The notes under the pieces: generated by a model
Told to the model about the DNA's origin: nothing
Database searches by the model: none
Seen by the model: only the letters and a program-made list of their open reading frames with translations
Source: SVEL01 sp045125245
GTDB lineage: Bacteria; Bacillota; Clostridia; Lachnospirales; Lachnospiraceae
Direction of reading: 5' to 3'
Length of the DNA: 64,000 nucleotides
Assembly (NCBI GenBank): GCA_045125245.1
Contig: JBGVNF010000074.1
Span: 47,440 to 111,439 of the forward strand
Part shown: positions 8,595 through 17,529 of the stretch, one piece after another
How positions within the stretch are numbered: the stretch's first letter is position 1
How the letters are laid out: every line of letters starts with the position of its first letter
Translations under genes and position numbers: made by a program

Positions 8595-9335
8595 ATGTTT
8601 AAAGATAAGGTAGCGGTAGTTACAGGCGCTTCAAGAGGAATTGGCAGAGGTATTGCCTTAAGATTAGCAAAGGGTGGAGCTAAGGTTGTTGTAAATTATG
8701 CTGGTTCAGAAGCATCAGCCAATGAAGTGGTAGAAATTATAAAGGCAGAAGGCGGTGAGGCCTATGCTTATAAATGTAATGTAGCATCTTTTTCAGAAGT
8801 AGAAGCTATGATAAATGATGTGGTGGGAAAGTACGGACGTATTGATATTTTAGTAAATAACGCAGGTATCACAAAGGATAATCTTATTCTTAAGATGACA
8901 GAACAGGATTTTGAGGATGTCATAGATATAAATTTAAAGGGTGCATTTAACGGAATCAAGGCTGTTACAAAGCAGATGATGAAGCAAAGATATGGAAGAA
9001 TCATCAACCTTTCAAGTGTTGTTGGAGCGATGGGAAATGCTGGACAGGCAAATTACTGTGCATCTAAGGCTGGTGTAGTGGGTCTTACAATGTCAGCTGC
9101 TAGAGAGCTTGCGGCAAGAAATATTACTGTAAATGCGGTTGCGCCAGGCTTTATCGATACAGATATGACAAAGGTACTTCCAGATAATGTAAAGGAAGGA
9201 TTGTTAGCACAGATTCCAGCTAAGAAATTAGGAGATGTAGAGGATATAGCCAATGCAGTTGAGTTCTTAGCAAAGGACGATTCGGCATATATTACAGGTC
9301 AGGTTATCCATGTAAATGGTGGTTTATATATGTAA
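8595..9335 (+). CDS. fabG: 3-oxoacyl-ACP reductase
   Basis: 246 residues, short-chain dehydrogenase. NADPH-binding TGASRGIGRG (11-20), NNAG, and a catalytic Ser-Tyr-Lys set in NLSSVVG...NYCASKAG. Reduces the beta-keto group during chain elongation. Downstream, a 119-base structured spacer separates it from fabF, unlike the 4-20-base gaps at most other junctions in the operon. Confidence 0.96.
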   Translation: MFKDKVAVVTGASRGIGRGIALRLAKGGAKVVVNYAGSEASANEVVEIIKAEGGEAYAYKCNVASFSEVEAMINDVVGKYGRIDILVNNAGITKDNLILKMTEQDFEDVIDINLKGAFNGIKAVTKQMMKQRYGRIINLSSVVGAMGNAGQANYCASKAGVVGLTMSAARELAARNITVNAVAPGFIDTDMTKVLPDNVKEGLLAQIPAKKLGDVEDIANAVEFLAKDDSAYITGQVIHVNGGLYM

Positions 9336-9339
9336 TTAT

Positions 9340-9421
9340 TCAGTGCTATGTAAAGTTATGAAAAAAATCTAGTAAGCTTACTTAAAAAGGGATGTTTTCA
9401 TAAATTTATATGGCCTGAATA
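9340..9421 (+). promoter_or_regulatory. Long hairpin between fabG and fabF
   Basis: An imperfect inverted repeat spans most of the fabG-fabF gap. Outer arms ATTCAGTGCTATG and the complement in CATATGGCCTGAAT-like sequence pair, the middle ATGAAAA pairs with TTTTCAT, and a small AGTAAGCTTACT palindrome sits at the tip. There is no U-tract, so an RNA-processing or stability element is likelier than a terminator. Confidence 0.5.
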
Positions 9422-9454
9422 GTCACAAAAAAATAATAAGAGAGGAAATACATC

Positions 9455-10687
9455 ATGAAAAGAGTAGTAGTTACAGGTTTAGGAGCAATCACACCAATCG
9501 GTGTAGGTGTAGATAACTTTTGGAATGGTTTAAAAGAAGGTAAAGTAGGAATTAAGTCAATAGATAGATTTGATGTAACAGATTACAAGGCAAAGGTTGC
9601 AGGTCAGATTGATGACTTTAATCCAGGTGATTATATGGATGTGAAGGCTACAAAGAGAATGGAGCGTTTCTGTCAGTTTGCAGTAGCTGCTGCTAAGGAA
9701 GCTATGGAAGATGCTGGAATCGATATGACTAAGGAAGAACCATATAAGGTGGGTGTTTCAGTAGGCTCTGGTATAGGAAGTCTTGATGCTATCGAGAGAG
9801 ACCATAAGAAGCTTCTTGATAGGGGACCAGGAAGAATTAATCCTTTATTAGTTCCTCTTATGATAACAAATATGGCAGCTGGAAATGTTTCGATCGCTCT
9901 TGGTGCTAAGGGTAAGTCGTTAAATGTAGTTACAGCTTGTGCTACAGGAACACATAGCATTGGTGAAGCATACAGAAGTATTCAGTGTGGTGATGCAGAT
10001 GTGATGATAGCAGGTGGTACAGAGTCAGCTATTACACCAATTGGTATAGGTGGATTCGCTGCACTTACAGCACTTAGTACAAAGACTGATCCACTTGATG
10101 CTTGTAAGCCATTTGATAAGGATAGAGATGGTTTTGTAATGGGTGAAGGCGCAGGTATCGTAATCTTAGAATCATTAGAGCATGCAAAGGCTAGAGGAGC
10201 TAAGATTTACGCTGAAGTGGTAGGATATGGCGCAACTTCTGATGCATACCATATTACATCACCAGCTGATGATGGTTCTGGAGCTGCTAGAGCGATGATA
10301 AATGCTATAGAGGAGGCAGGAATTGTCCCAGCAGAGGTTCAGTATATCAATGCTCATGGTACAAGTACACATCACAATGATTTATTTGAAACACGTGCAA
10401 TTAAGTTAGCTTTTGGCGAGGCTGCTAGCAAGGTTAAGATTAATTCAACAAAGTCAATGGTAGGACATCTTCTTGGTGCTGCTGGTGCAGTTGAGTTTAT
10501 CGCATGTGTTAAGAGTATAGAGAATAATTATGTTCACCAGACAGTAGGTCTTAAGGAAACAGATGAGGAATGTGACCTTGATTACTGTATGGGAAGCGGA
10601 GTAGATATGGAAGTAAATTATGCACTTTCAAATTCACTTGGTTTCGGTGGTCATAACGCAAGTATCTTAGTTAAGAAGTATAGTTAG
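9455..10687 (+). CDS. fabF: 3-oxoacyl-ACP synthase II
   Basis: 410 residues, KAS II condensing enzyme. The nucleophile Cys is in TACATGTHSIGEA (about residue 163), the two catalytic histidines in HGTSTHHND (about 302) and SMVGHLLGAAG (about 338), and the Gly-rich C-terminal NSLGFGGHNAS is present. Elongates acyl-ACP by two carbons. It is the only KAS gene here; no fabH is present in the operon. Confidence 0.96.
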   Translation: MKRVVVTGLGAITPIGVGVDNFWNGLKEGKVGIKSIDRFDVTDYKAKVAGQIDDFNPGDYMDVKATKRMERFCQFAVAAAKEAMEDAGIDMTKEEPYKVGVSVGSGIGSLDAIERDHKKLLDRGPGRINPLLVPLMITNMAAGNVSIALGAKGKSLNVVTACATGTHSIGEAYRSIQCGDADVMIAGGTESAITPIGIGGFAALTALSTKTDPLDACKPFDKDRDGFVMGEGAGIVILESLEHAKARGAKIYAEVVGYGATSDAYHITSPADDGSGAARAMINAIEEAGIVPAEVQYINAHGTSTHHNDLFETRAIKLAFGEAASKVKINSTKSMVGHLLGAAGAVEFIACVKSIENNYVHQTVGLKETDEECDLDYCMGSGVDMEVNYALSNSLGFGGHNASILVKKYS

Positions 10688-10741
10688 GAGGAAGCCGAAG
10701 TCTGAACCGAAGGTTTATGACGAGGACAGAGGCTCCTAACA
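10685..10741 (+). promoter_or_regulatory. Hairpin between fabF and accB
   Basis: Arms TTAGGAG and GCC pair with GGC and TCCTAA, and inside them AACC pairs with GGTT and GTC with GAC. The fabF stop codon lies in the left arm. Like the fabG-fabF hairpin, it lacks a U-tract. The pair isolates fabF within the operon transcript. Confidence 0.45.
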
Positions 10742-10756
10742 GATTTGGAGGAAATA

Positions 10757-11269
10757 ATGGAATTTAAAGAGATTATAGAGCTTATAAATACAATTTCTGA
10801 TTCAAAGGTTACATCTTTTACAATTGAAGAGGGTGACAAGAAGATAACAATTAAGTCTGGAGATAAGGCTCCTCAGGTTGTTACAGCACCTCAGGTAGTT
10901 GCTATGCCAGCAATGACACCACAGACAGTTGCTCCTTCAGTTGTGCCAGTACCAGTTTCAGCGGGTGTAGTTGCACCACAGATGGATAATGCAGTAGCTA
11001 ATGAAGCTTCGGCAGAAACTAAGTCTGATGCAAATATTAAGACTATCAATTCACCACTTGTAGGAACTTTCTACGCTGCACCTTCACCAGATGATGCACC
11101 TTTTGTATCTGTAGGTGATACAGTAAAGAAGGGTCAGGTAATCGGTATCGTAGAAGCTATGAAGCTTATGAACGAAATCGAAAGTGACCATGACGGTGTA
11201 ATTACTGAAATTATGGTAAATAATGGCGATATGGTTGAGTATGGTCAAGTGCTTGTTAAAGTGAAATAA
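10757..11269 (+). CDS. accB: Biotin carboxyl carrier protein of acetyl-CoA carboxylase
   Basis: 170 residues. A Pro/Ala/Val-rich linker (about 45-85) precedes the biotinyl domain, whose biotinylated lysine is in VEAMKLMNE. Carries CO2 between AccC and AccDA in malonyl-CoA formation. I choose ATG 10757, which follows TTGGAGGAA; the upstream in-frame TTG at 10745 lies within the ribosome site region. Confidence 0.95.
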   Translation: MEFKEIIELINTISDSKVTSFTIEEGDKKITIKSGDKAPQVVTAPQVVAMPAMTPQTVAPSVVPVPVSAGVVAPQMDNAVANEASAETKSDANIKTINSPLVGTFYAAPSPDDAPFVSVGDTVKKGQVIGIVEAMKLMNEIESDHDGVITEIMVNNGDMVEYGQVLVKVK

Positions 11270-11316
11270 TATAAAATTATAGTAATAGCTGATATAAAGA
11301 TAGTAAGGAGAAAAAT

Positions 11317-11739
11317 ATGTTAGGTATAAAGGAAATTCAGGAGATTATCCCTCATAGACATCCATTTTTGCTTGTGGATAAAATAGAAGAATTAGTTCCA
11401 GGTGAAAAGGCTATAGGATATAAGGCAGTAACATATGATGAGTCATTTTTTAGAGGGCATTTTCCAGAGGAACCAGTAGTTCCTGGAGTGCTTATGGTTG
11501 AAGCGTTAGCACAGGTTGGCGCAGTAGCTATCTTAAGTGTTGAGGAAAACAAAGGAAAGACAGCTTATTTTGGGGCAATAAATTCATGTAAGTTTAAGAA
11601 GAAGGTAGTTCCTGGTGATGTAATTAAGCTTGAGTGTGAGATTATCAAGATGAAGGGACCAGTTGGTGTAGGTAAAGCTATTGCTACAGTTGATGGAAAG
11701 CTTGCAGTGGCAGCAGAGTTAACATTCGCAATTGGCTAG
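11317..11739 (+). CDS. fabZ: 3-hydroxyacyl-ACP dehydratase
   Basis: 140 residues, hot-dog fold dehydratase. The catalytic His is in IIPHRHPFLLVD and the catalytic Glu in VPGVLMVEALAQVGA. Removes water from 3-hydroxyacyl-ACP. Located between accB and accC as in many Clostridia. Confidence 0.96.
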   Translation: MLGIKEIQEIIPHRHPFLLVDKIEELVPGEKAIGYKAVTYDESFFRGHFPEEPVVPGVLMVEALAQVGAVAILSVEENKGKTAYFGAINSCKFKKKVVPGDVIKLECEIIKMKGPVGVGKAIATVDGKLAVAAELTFAIG

Positions 11740-11759
11740 GTGTCATAAGAGGAGCAATT

Positions 11760-13103
11760 ATGTTTAGAAAGATTCTTATAGCAAATAGAGGCGAGATAGC
11801 CGTTAGAATTATTAGAGCATGTCGAGAAATGGGTATAAAGACAGTTGCTGTATATTCAGAGGCTGATGCGGAAGCCTTACATACACAGTTAGCTGATGAG
11901 GCAGTGTGTATAGGACCTGCTAATTCTACAGAGAGCTATCTTAATATGGAGAGGATTTTAAGTGCGACAATTATCACAGGAGCAGAGGCTATTCATCCAG
12001 GCTTTGGATTTTTATCAGAGAATAGCAAATTTGCCAAGATGTGTGATGAGTGCAATATTACATTTATCGGACCTAGCGCCGAGCTTATCGATAAAATGGG
12101 TAATAAATCAGAGGCACGTTCTACTATGATAGCAGCAGGGGTACCAGTTACACCAGGTACAACAGAGCCTGTATATGAGGCGGCTGTAGGTAGAGAAATT
12201 GCTGATAAGATGGGGTATCCTGTTATTATCAAGGCTTCGTCAGGCGGTGGCGGTAAGGGTATGAGAATTGCGGAAAATTCGGAAGAATTTGAAGTGAATT
12301 TCAACACCGCTCAGAGAGAGTCAGTTAATGCCTTTGGTGATGATACTATGTATATTGAGAAATATATTACAAGCCCAAGACATATTGAGTTCCAGATTGT
12401 AGCTGATAAGCATGGAAATGTAGTTCATCTGGGAGAGAGAGATTGTTCTGTTCAGCGTAAGCATCAGAAAATGATTGAGGAATCACCTTCAGTAGCTATA
12501 AATGAGGAATTAAGACAGAAGATGGGTGAAACTGCTGTAAGAGCAGCTAAGGCTGTAGGTTATGAGAGTGCAGGTACTATAGAGTTCTTGCTTGATAAGA
12601 GTGGAGAGTTCTACTTTATGGAAATGAATACTCGTATACAGGTAGAGCATCCAGTAACAGAGATGGTTACAGGTCTTGATTTGATAAAGGAACAGATTCG
12701 TATAGCAGAAGGCTTAGAGCTTTCTGTAAAGCAGGAGGATATAAAAGTAAATGGTCATGCTATTGAGTGTCGTATCAATGCAGAGAATCCAGCTAAAAAC
12801 TTTATGCCATGTCCAGGAAAGATTACAAATATTCATTTCCCAGGTGGAAATGGTGTGAGAATCGATTCAGCTATTTACAATGGCTATAAGATTCCAGCAA
12901 ATTACGATTCTATGATATGTAAGATTATAGTTCACGATAAGGATAGAACATCAGCGATTTATAAGATGCAGTCAGTTTTAGGTGAGCTTGTAATTGAGGG
13001 AATTGATACAAATATTGATTTCCAGTTTGATTTGATAGGAAATGAGAGATTTAGAAGTGGAGATATAAACACACACTTCATCCATGATGAATTTGGATTG
13101 TAG
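11760..13103 (+). CDS. accC: Biotin carboxylase subunit of acetyl-CoA carboxylase
   Basis: 447 residues, ATP-grasp enzyme that carboxylates biotin on AccB. The N-terminal ILIANRGEIAVRIIRACRE, the glycine-rich ATP loop KASSGGGGKGM (about 159) and the catalytic EMNTRIQVEHPVTE (about 287) are all intact. Followed 11 bases later by accDA. Confidence 0.97.
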   Translation: MFRKILIANRGEIAVRIIRACREMGIKTVAVYSEADAEALHTQLADEAVCIGPANSTESYLNMERILSATIITGAEAIHPGFGFLSENSKFAKMCDECNITFIGPSAELIDKMGNKSEARSTMIAAGVPVTPGTTEPVYEAAVGREIADKMGYPVIIKASSGGGGKGMRIAENSEEFEVNFNTAQRESVNAFGDDTMYIEKYITSPRHIEFQIVADKHGNVVHLGERDCSVQRKHQKMIEESPSVAINEELRQKMGETAVRAAKAVGYESAGTIEFLLDKSGEFYFMEMNTRIQVEHPVTEMVTGLDLIKEQIRIAEGLELSVKQEDIKVNGHAIECRINAENPAKNFMPCPGKITNIHFPGGNGVRIDSAIYNGYKIPANYDSMICKIIVHDKDRTSAIYKMQSVLGELVIEGIDTNIDFQFDLIGNERFRSGDINTHFIHDEFGL

Positions 13104-13114
13104 GAGAGACAGTC

Positions 13115-14845
13115 ATGTTAAAAGAAATGTTTAAGAAAACCACATATATTTCCATTGAGAGAAATAAAGCTCTTGGTGAGGAAAAGGTTATACCAGCTGA
13201 GGATAAGGTTCCTGAGGGACTTTGGATGAAATGTGGTAATTGTTCAGAGGCAATTTATACTGAAGATGTTGAGAAAAATAATCACGTATGTCCTAAGTGT
13301 GGATATAACTTTAGACTTGATGCAAATAAGAGAATTGAGATGATTCTTGATGAGGGTAGCTTTGAGGAGTGGAATAATGATTTGGTAACAAGTAATCCGC
13401 TTAACTTCCCTGGATATGTTGATAAGCTTGAGACGGTTAAAGCAAAGACTGGCTTAAATGAGGCTATTGTAACAGGTCAGGGTATGATTCATGGTCAAAA
13501 GGTTGCTGTAGGTGTATGTGATTCTAGATTTCTTATGGGAAGTATGGGTGAAGTAGTAGGTGAAAAGGTTACAAGACTTGTAGAAGCTGCTACAGCTAAG
13601 GAACTTCCACTTATTATATTTGCATGCTCTGGTGGAGCTAGAATGCAGGAGGGAATAGTATCTCTTATGCAGATGGCAAAAACTTCACAGGCAATAAAGA
13701 GACACAATGATAAAGGTCTTTTATACATTTCTGTATTAACAGATCCTACAACAGGTGGTGTGACAGCAAGCTTTGCTATGCTTGGTGACATTATCTTAGC
13801 AGAGCCTGGTGCATTAATCGGCTTTGCAGGTCCTAGAGTAATCGAGCAGACTATTGGACAGAAGCTTCCAGAAGGTTTTCAGCGTTCTGAGTTCTTGCTT
13901 GAGAAGGGACTTATTGATGGAATTGTAAAGAGAAGAGATTTAAGAGAAACATTAAGTGAAATCGTAAGAATGCATACTGCTAAGAATGATAGAATCAATA
14001 CTTACGAGCATTATATTAAGAAGAATGAGCCAATAGCAAATATACCATTGAAGGATAATTCGGCAATGGATTGTTGGAGTAAGGTATTAGCTTCGCGTTC
14101 GGCTACTCGTCTTACAGCACTTGATTATATAAATACTATTTTTAAGGATTTTATAGAGCTTCACGGTGATAGAGCATTTAGAGATGACGGAGCAATTGTC
14201 GGTGGTATAGCAACTATCGCAGGTAAGCCTGTTACAGTTATCGGTCAGCAGAAGGGTAAGAACACTAAAGAAAATATCGTAAGAAACTTTGGTATGCCTT
14301 ATGCTGAAGGTTATCGTAAAGCACTTAGACTTATGAAGCAAGCTGAGAGATTTAATAGACCTATTATCTGTTTTGTAGATACTCCTGGTGCATTCTGTGG
14401 AATTGAGGCAGAGGAGAGAGGTCAGGGCGAGGCTATCGCTAGAAATCTTTACGAAATGTCAGGTCTTAAGGTGCCAGTGCTTACTATCGTTATCGGTGAA
14501 GGTGGCAGTGGTGGTGCTCTTGCATTAGCAGTTGGAAATGAAGTATGGATGCTTGAAAATTCTACATATTCTATACTTTCGCCAGAGGGCTTTGCATCTA
14601 TTCTTTGGAAGGATTCAAAGAGAGCGGCAGAGGCTTCAGAGGTGATGAAGATTACAGCTAGTGATTTAAAGGAGCTTGGAATTATCGAGAAGGTTATTCC
14701 AGAACCAAAGCCAGCAAGTGAGGAAAACATAAGTGATATAGCTGGATTTATGAAGGGGTATATTAAGGAATTTTTAGCACACTATAAGGATAAGAGCGCG
14801 GAGGAAATCGTTAACCTTCGTTATGATAGATTTAGAAGTTTCTAG
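13115..14845 (+). CDS. accDA: Fused acetyl-CoA carboxylase carboxyltransferase (beta-alpha)
   Basis: 576 residues, about twice the length of either subunit. The N-terminal half is AccD, with zinc finger CGNCSEAIYTED...CPKCGYNF at about 40-66 and the crotonase-like core GGARMQEG. The C-terminal half, from about residue 310, is AccA (ELHGDRAFRDDGAIVGG, GQQKGKNTKEN, EGGSGGALALAVG). Transfers the carboxyl group from biotin to acetyl-CoA. Many bacteria encode the two subunits separately. Confidence 0.95.
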   Translation: MLKEMFKKTTYISIERNKALGEEKVIPAEDKVPEGLWMKCGNCSEAIYTEDVEKNNHVCPKCGYNFRLDANKRIEMILDEGSFEEWNNDLVTSNPLNFPGYVDKLETVKAKTGLNEAIVTGQGMIHGQKVAVGVCDSRFLMGSMGEVVGEKVTRLVEAATAKELPLIIFACSGGARMQEGIVSLMQMAKTSQAIKRHNDKGLLYISVLTDPTTGGVTASFAMLGDIILAEPGALIGFAGPRVIEQTIGQKLPEGFQRSEFLLEKGLIDGIVKRRDLRETLSEIVRMHTAKNDRINTYEHYIKKNEPIANIPLKDNSAMDCWSKVLASRSATRLTALDYINTIFKDFIELHGDRAFRDDGAIVGGIATIAGKPVTVIGQQKGKNTKENIVRNFGMPYAEGYRKALRLMKQAERFNRPIICFVDTPGAFCGIEAEERGQGEAIARNLYEMSGLKVPVLTIVIGEGGSGGALALAVGNEVWMLENSTYSILSPEGFASILWKDSKRAAEASEVMKITASDLKELGIIEKVIPEPKPASEENISDIAGFMKGYIKEFLAHYKDKSAEEIVNLRYDRFRSF

Positions 14846-14857
14846 AAAGGTGTAAAT

Positions 14858-15913
14858 ATGGAATTAAAACCTTTAAATATTGATGGACTTATAGCAAAGT
14901 ACCCTATTGTACAAGGTGGAATGGGTGTAGGTATAAGTCTTGACAGATTAGCAGGAAATGTGGCATTGGCAGGAGGTGTAGGTATAATATCTACTGCGCA
15001 GATTGGCTTTAGAGAGCCATGCTATGATGAAAAACCTCTTGAAACAAATCTTTCTGCTATTAAGAAATATATTGACAGAGCAAGAGAGATTGCAAAGGGT
15101 GGAGTAATCGGTGTTAATATCATGGTTGCCACAAGACATTACGAGGAGTATGTAAAGGCAGCGGTTAAGGCAGGAGTTGACCTTATAGTATCAGGAGCGG
15201 GGCTACCAACTATGTTGCCGGAACTTGTTAAAAATACTAAGACAAAGATTGCACCGATAGTATCTTCTGTAAAGTCAGCTAAGGTTATATGTAAGCTTTG
15301 GGATAGACATTACAGTAAATCGCCAGATATGGTGGTTATCGAAGGACCAAAAGCTGGAGGACATTTGGGATTTTCTAAGGATGAAGTAGAGAATATTACA
15401 GATGAAGAATACGACAAGGAAATAGTTGCCATTAAGCAGGTCGTAGATGAATATGCTGATAAATACTCTAAGCACATACCAGTTATTTTTGGTGGTGGTG
15501 TGTATGATAAGAATGATGTTGAGCATTATATGAACTTAGAAATTGACGGAGTTCAGATGGGAACACGTTTCGTAACGACTTATGAATGTGATGCATCAGA
15601 TGAATATAAGCAGGCATATATCAATGCTAAGAAGGAAGATATTAGAATAGTTAAGAGCCCAGTGGGAATGCCGGGAAGAGCAATTTACAATGACTTTATG
15701 GCTAAGTCTGAGACAGAAACTTTTAAGTTGAAGAAATGTCATCAGTGTATATCAACATGTAAGGGTAAGGATATACCATACTGTATAACAGATGCTCTTG
15801 TGAATGCAGCAAATGGAGATGTGGATAATGCATTGCTTTTTTGTGGTGAGAAGGCATATAAAGCTACAAAGCTTGAGCATGTAAGTGATATATTTAAAGA
15901 GATAATTGGGTAA
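14858..15913 (+). CDS. fabK: FMN-dependent enoyl-ACP reductase / nitronate monooxygenase family
   Basis: 351 residues, TIM-barrel flavoprotein (PIVQGGMGVGIS near the N-terminus, phosphate-binding IPVIFGGGV, GVQMGTRFV). As the last gene of the fab operon, with no other enoyl reductase visible, it is probably the FabK-type enoyl-ACP reductase. A caveat is the cysteine-rich C-terminal segment KKCHQCISTCKGKDIPYC, which is not part of classical FabK and resembles clostridial nitronate monooxygenase-like proteins. Confidence 0.8.
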   Translation: MELKPLNIDGLIAKYPIVQGGMGVGISLDRLAGNVALAGGVGIISTAQIGFREPCYDEKPLETNLSAIKKYIDRAREIAKGGVIGVNIMVATRHYEEYVKAAVKAGVDLIVSGAGLPTMLPELVKNTKTKIAPIVSSVKSAKVICKLWDRHYSKSPDMVVIEGPKAGGHLGFSKDEVENITDEEYDKEIVAIKQVVDEYADKYSKHIPVIFGGGVYDKNDVEHYMNLEIDGVQMGTRFVTTYECDASDEYKQAYINAKKEDIRIVKSPVGMPGRAIYNDFMAKSETETFKLKKCHQCISTCKGKDIPYCITDALVNAANGDVDNALLFCGEKAYKATKLEHVSDIFKEIIG

Positions 15914-15916
15914 TGG

Positions 15917-15946
15917 AAAAGTGGAGTTAATCCTCCACTTTTTTTG
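15917..15946 (+). terminator. Terminator of the fatty-acid operon
   Basis: AAAAGTGGAG and CTCCACTTTT form a hairpin followed by a run of T, four bases after the fabK stop. Confidence 0.9.
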
Positions 15947-15950
15947 TATA

Positions 15951-15980
15951 ATCACAGTTGCAATACAACTGTGATTTAGT
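15951..15980. promoter_or_regulatory. Palindromic operator-like site, copy 1
   Basis: Perfect 10-bp palindrome arms ATCACAGTTG and CAACTGTGAT around a 5-base centre. A related half-site TTGCAATTGTGA is at 15992-16003. A 30-bp sequence with about 23 matching positions recurs at 18034-18063, upstream of the PAP2 gene. It could be a repressor operator for the 16069 gene. Confidence 0.45.
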
Positions 15981-16012
15981 AGGAAAAAAGTCTTGCAATT
16001 GTGACTATTTAA

Positions 16013-16041
16013 TTGAAATAAAGTTTAAAATATGGTATATT
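16013..16041 (+). promoter_or_regulatory. Promoter of the 16069 membrane-protein gene
   Basis: TTGAAA, a 17-base spacer and TATATT, ending about 28 bases before the start codon, with AGGAGG between. Confidence 0.6.
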
Positions 16042-16068
16042 TTGTAAAAAACTAGGAGGATATAAAGT

Positions 16069-16854
16069 ATGGCGGATACATATTGTGGAAAAACATGCGG
16101 GCAATGTATAAAAAAACAAAATAATGAATGTGTAGGATGTGTAGCTGAAAACTTAGGTGGAAAGAGTGAAGGATGCGAAGTGGCAAGATGTTGTAAGAGC
16201 CTGCATCACAGCTCTTGTTATAAGTGTGGTACAAGGGGAACCTGTTTGAATTATCATGCTGTAAAAACACCTAATGCATTATTACTTAGTAAATGGACAG
16301 GTATATTATTTGTTATTATGATAGCCAGCGTTATAGCATCATTCTTAACATTAGATATGACATTGGAAGTGATGCCTGGACTAGCGGTACCAGGATTTAT
16401 ATTAAGTGTTGTGTTATCAGTTTTTTATGCAGTAGTTCTTTTGGTTATGTCTAGGACAAATCATAGCTACCAGCTTGCTGGAGTCTGCTGGATAATAGGG
16501 CAAGTGTTACTTGTTATCGGTTTTGTCATAGGCCAAGATACTGTAGGTGCCTATGTGTTAAAAATATTCTCACTAATCGCAGGACTTATTGCAGCATATA
16601 ACGAGTTCGATGCTCATGCAAACGTATTAAATGATGTAGATGAAGAACTAGTTGATAAGTGGAGAAGTTTATGGAATATTACAATTTGTGCAAGATTAGC
16701 TATGATATGTGGAGTAGGATTATTATTTATGATGCTGGATATAGGTGTATATCTTATTTTATTTGCAAGTATAGGAATGATAGTGGCGGATGTACTTAAG
16801 TTTGTATATTTATATAAGTCATTTAAAGCTTTTAAAATAATTAGTGGAAGCTAA
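16069..16854 (+). CDS. Cys-rich N-terminal domain plus membrane domain, unknown function
   Basis: 261 residues. The first ~65 residues carry 11 cysteines in CGKTCGQCIKK...CVGC, CEVARCC and CYKCGTRGTC, resembling the zinc-binding pattern of DUF3795-type proteins. Four or five membrane segments follow from about residue 78. The C-terminus alternates hydrophobic and short polar stretches. I do not recognise the function. A promoter and operator-like palindromes lie upstream. Confidence 0.75.
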   Translation: MADTYCGKTCGQCIKKQNNECVGCVAENLGGKSEGCEVARCCKSLHHSSCYKCGTRGTCLNYHAVKTPNALLLSKWTGILFVIMIASVIASFLTLDMTLEVMPGLAVPGFILSVVLSVFYAVVLLVMSRTNHSYQLAGVCWIIGQVLLVIGFVIGQDTVGAYVLKIFSLIAGLIAAYNEFDAHANVLNDVDEELVDKWRSLWNITICARLAMICGVGLLFMMLDIGVYLILFASIGMIVADVLKFVYLYKSFKAFKIISGS

Positions 16855-16935
16855 GGATTAAGGAAGCAGAGGTGTAGAGTCGTTGTTTCTTTAATGTATT
16901 CTATTAAATAATTGATTTATTGGAGGAATATAGTA

Positions 16936-17235
16936 ATGAAGATAATGTTGTTATTTGTACTTGTAGCGATATTAGTTTTATTTATAGTAGGAATTGTAGT
17001 TAGTGTTCGACGAAAAGATAAAAAGTTGTGGCTAGGATTATTTTTGGCAGAGTTTGTTATGATTTTTGTAGCTAGAGGGTTAATGAATTATTATGATAAT
17101 TTGCCTGGGACTGAAAATTGGATGCCAGGTTTTACTTATTTAGGAGAATATATTTTTTGTTATGCAGCATCGTGGGCATATGGCATATTACTTGGAGTGT
17201 CTGTAATATGTTATTTTGTGACAAAAAAGAAGTGA
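16936..17235 (+). CDS. Small membrane protein
   Basis: 99 residues with three predicted membrane segments (about 3-22, 33-50, 74-95) and no recognised domain. ATG 16936 follows GGAGG; an upstream in-frame TTG at 16912 is not supported by a ribosome site. It stands alone between the Cys-rich membrane protein and the toxin-antitoxin locus. Confidence 0.6.
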   Translation: MKIMLLFVLVAILVLFIVGIVVSVRRKDKKLWLGLFLAEFVMIFVARGLMNYYDNLPGTENWMPGFTYLGEYIFCYAASWAYGILLGVSVICYFVTKKK

Positions 17236-17314
17236 TTTATATTTTATGAAAAAATTATCAGCTATGTTATACATCACTGTGGACGTAGAGTAGAAAATGG
17301 AAAACGTATGCATA

Positions 17315-17343
17315 TTGACATAAGGAAGGCTTGGTGGTAATAT
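17315..17343 (+). promoter_or_regulatory. Promoter of putative antitoxin RNA
   Basis: TTGACA (17315-17320), a 17-base spacer and TAATAT (17338-17343), facing the toxin gene. Confidence 0.65.
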
Positions 17344-17349
17344 AAATAT

Positions 17350-17440
17350 AGAAAAGGTACTACCGATAGACGGTTAGTCCTGATTAATTGTTAGCTAAAA
17401 ATAACCGCCAAGTTTTGCAGGACCGGGCGGTTATTTTTGT
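17350..17440 (+). ncRNA. Putative antisense antitoxin RNA of a type I TA locus
   Basis: About 90 nucleotides from the predicted start to the terminator hairpin AACCGCC/GGCGGTT followed by a T-run. It runs against the toxin mRNA and is complementary to its last codons and 3' end, as in TxpA/RatA or BsrG/SR4 systems. Its first ~25 bases closely resemble, rather than complement, the 5' leader of the toxin mRNA. The ends are predicted from promoter and terminator only. Confidence 0.55.
17398..17436. terminator. Bidirectional terminator of the TA locus
   Basis: The stem ATAACCGCC/GGGCGGTTAT has T-runs on both strands (ATTTTTGTG on plus; TTATTTTTAGC on minus), serving both convergent transcripts. 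Confidence 0.75.
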
Positions 17441-17529
17441 GTTTTGCTATTGCGACCAAGCGAATAACCAAGACTAAAACAAGTCAAACATAAACTGATA
17501 ACAGCAATTAAGCCTTCGATGGTTAACAT
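17431..17529 (-). CDS. Small hydrophobic holin-like toxin (type I TA)
   Basis: 32 residues starting MLTIEGLIAVISLCLTC and ending in a polar tail GRNSKTQK. One membrane span is flanked by a short N-terminus and a basic C-terminus, the shape of the putative holin-like toxins common in Clostridia. A strong AAGGAGGG lies 7 bases before ATG. The long ~100-base structured leader, dedicated promoter, convergent small RNA and shared terminator support a type I toxin. Killing activity is inferred, not shown. Confidence 0.7.
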   Translation of the reverse strand: MLTIEGLIAVISLCLTCFSLGYSLGRNSKTQK

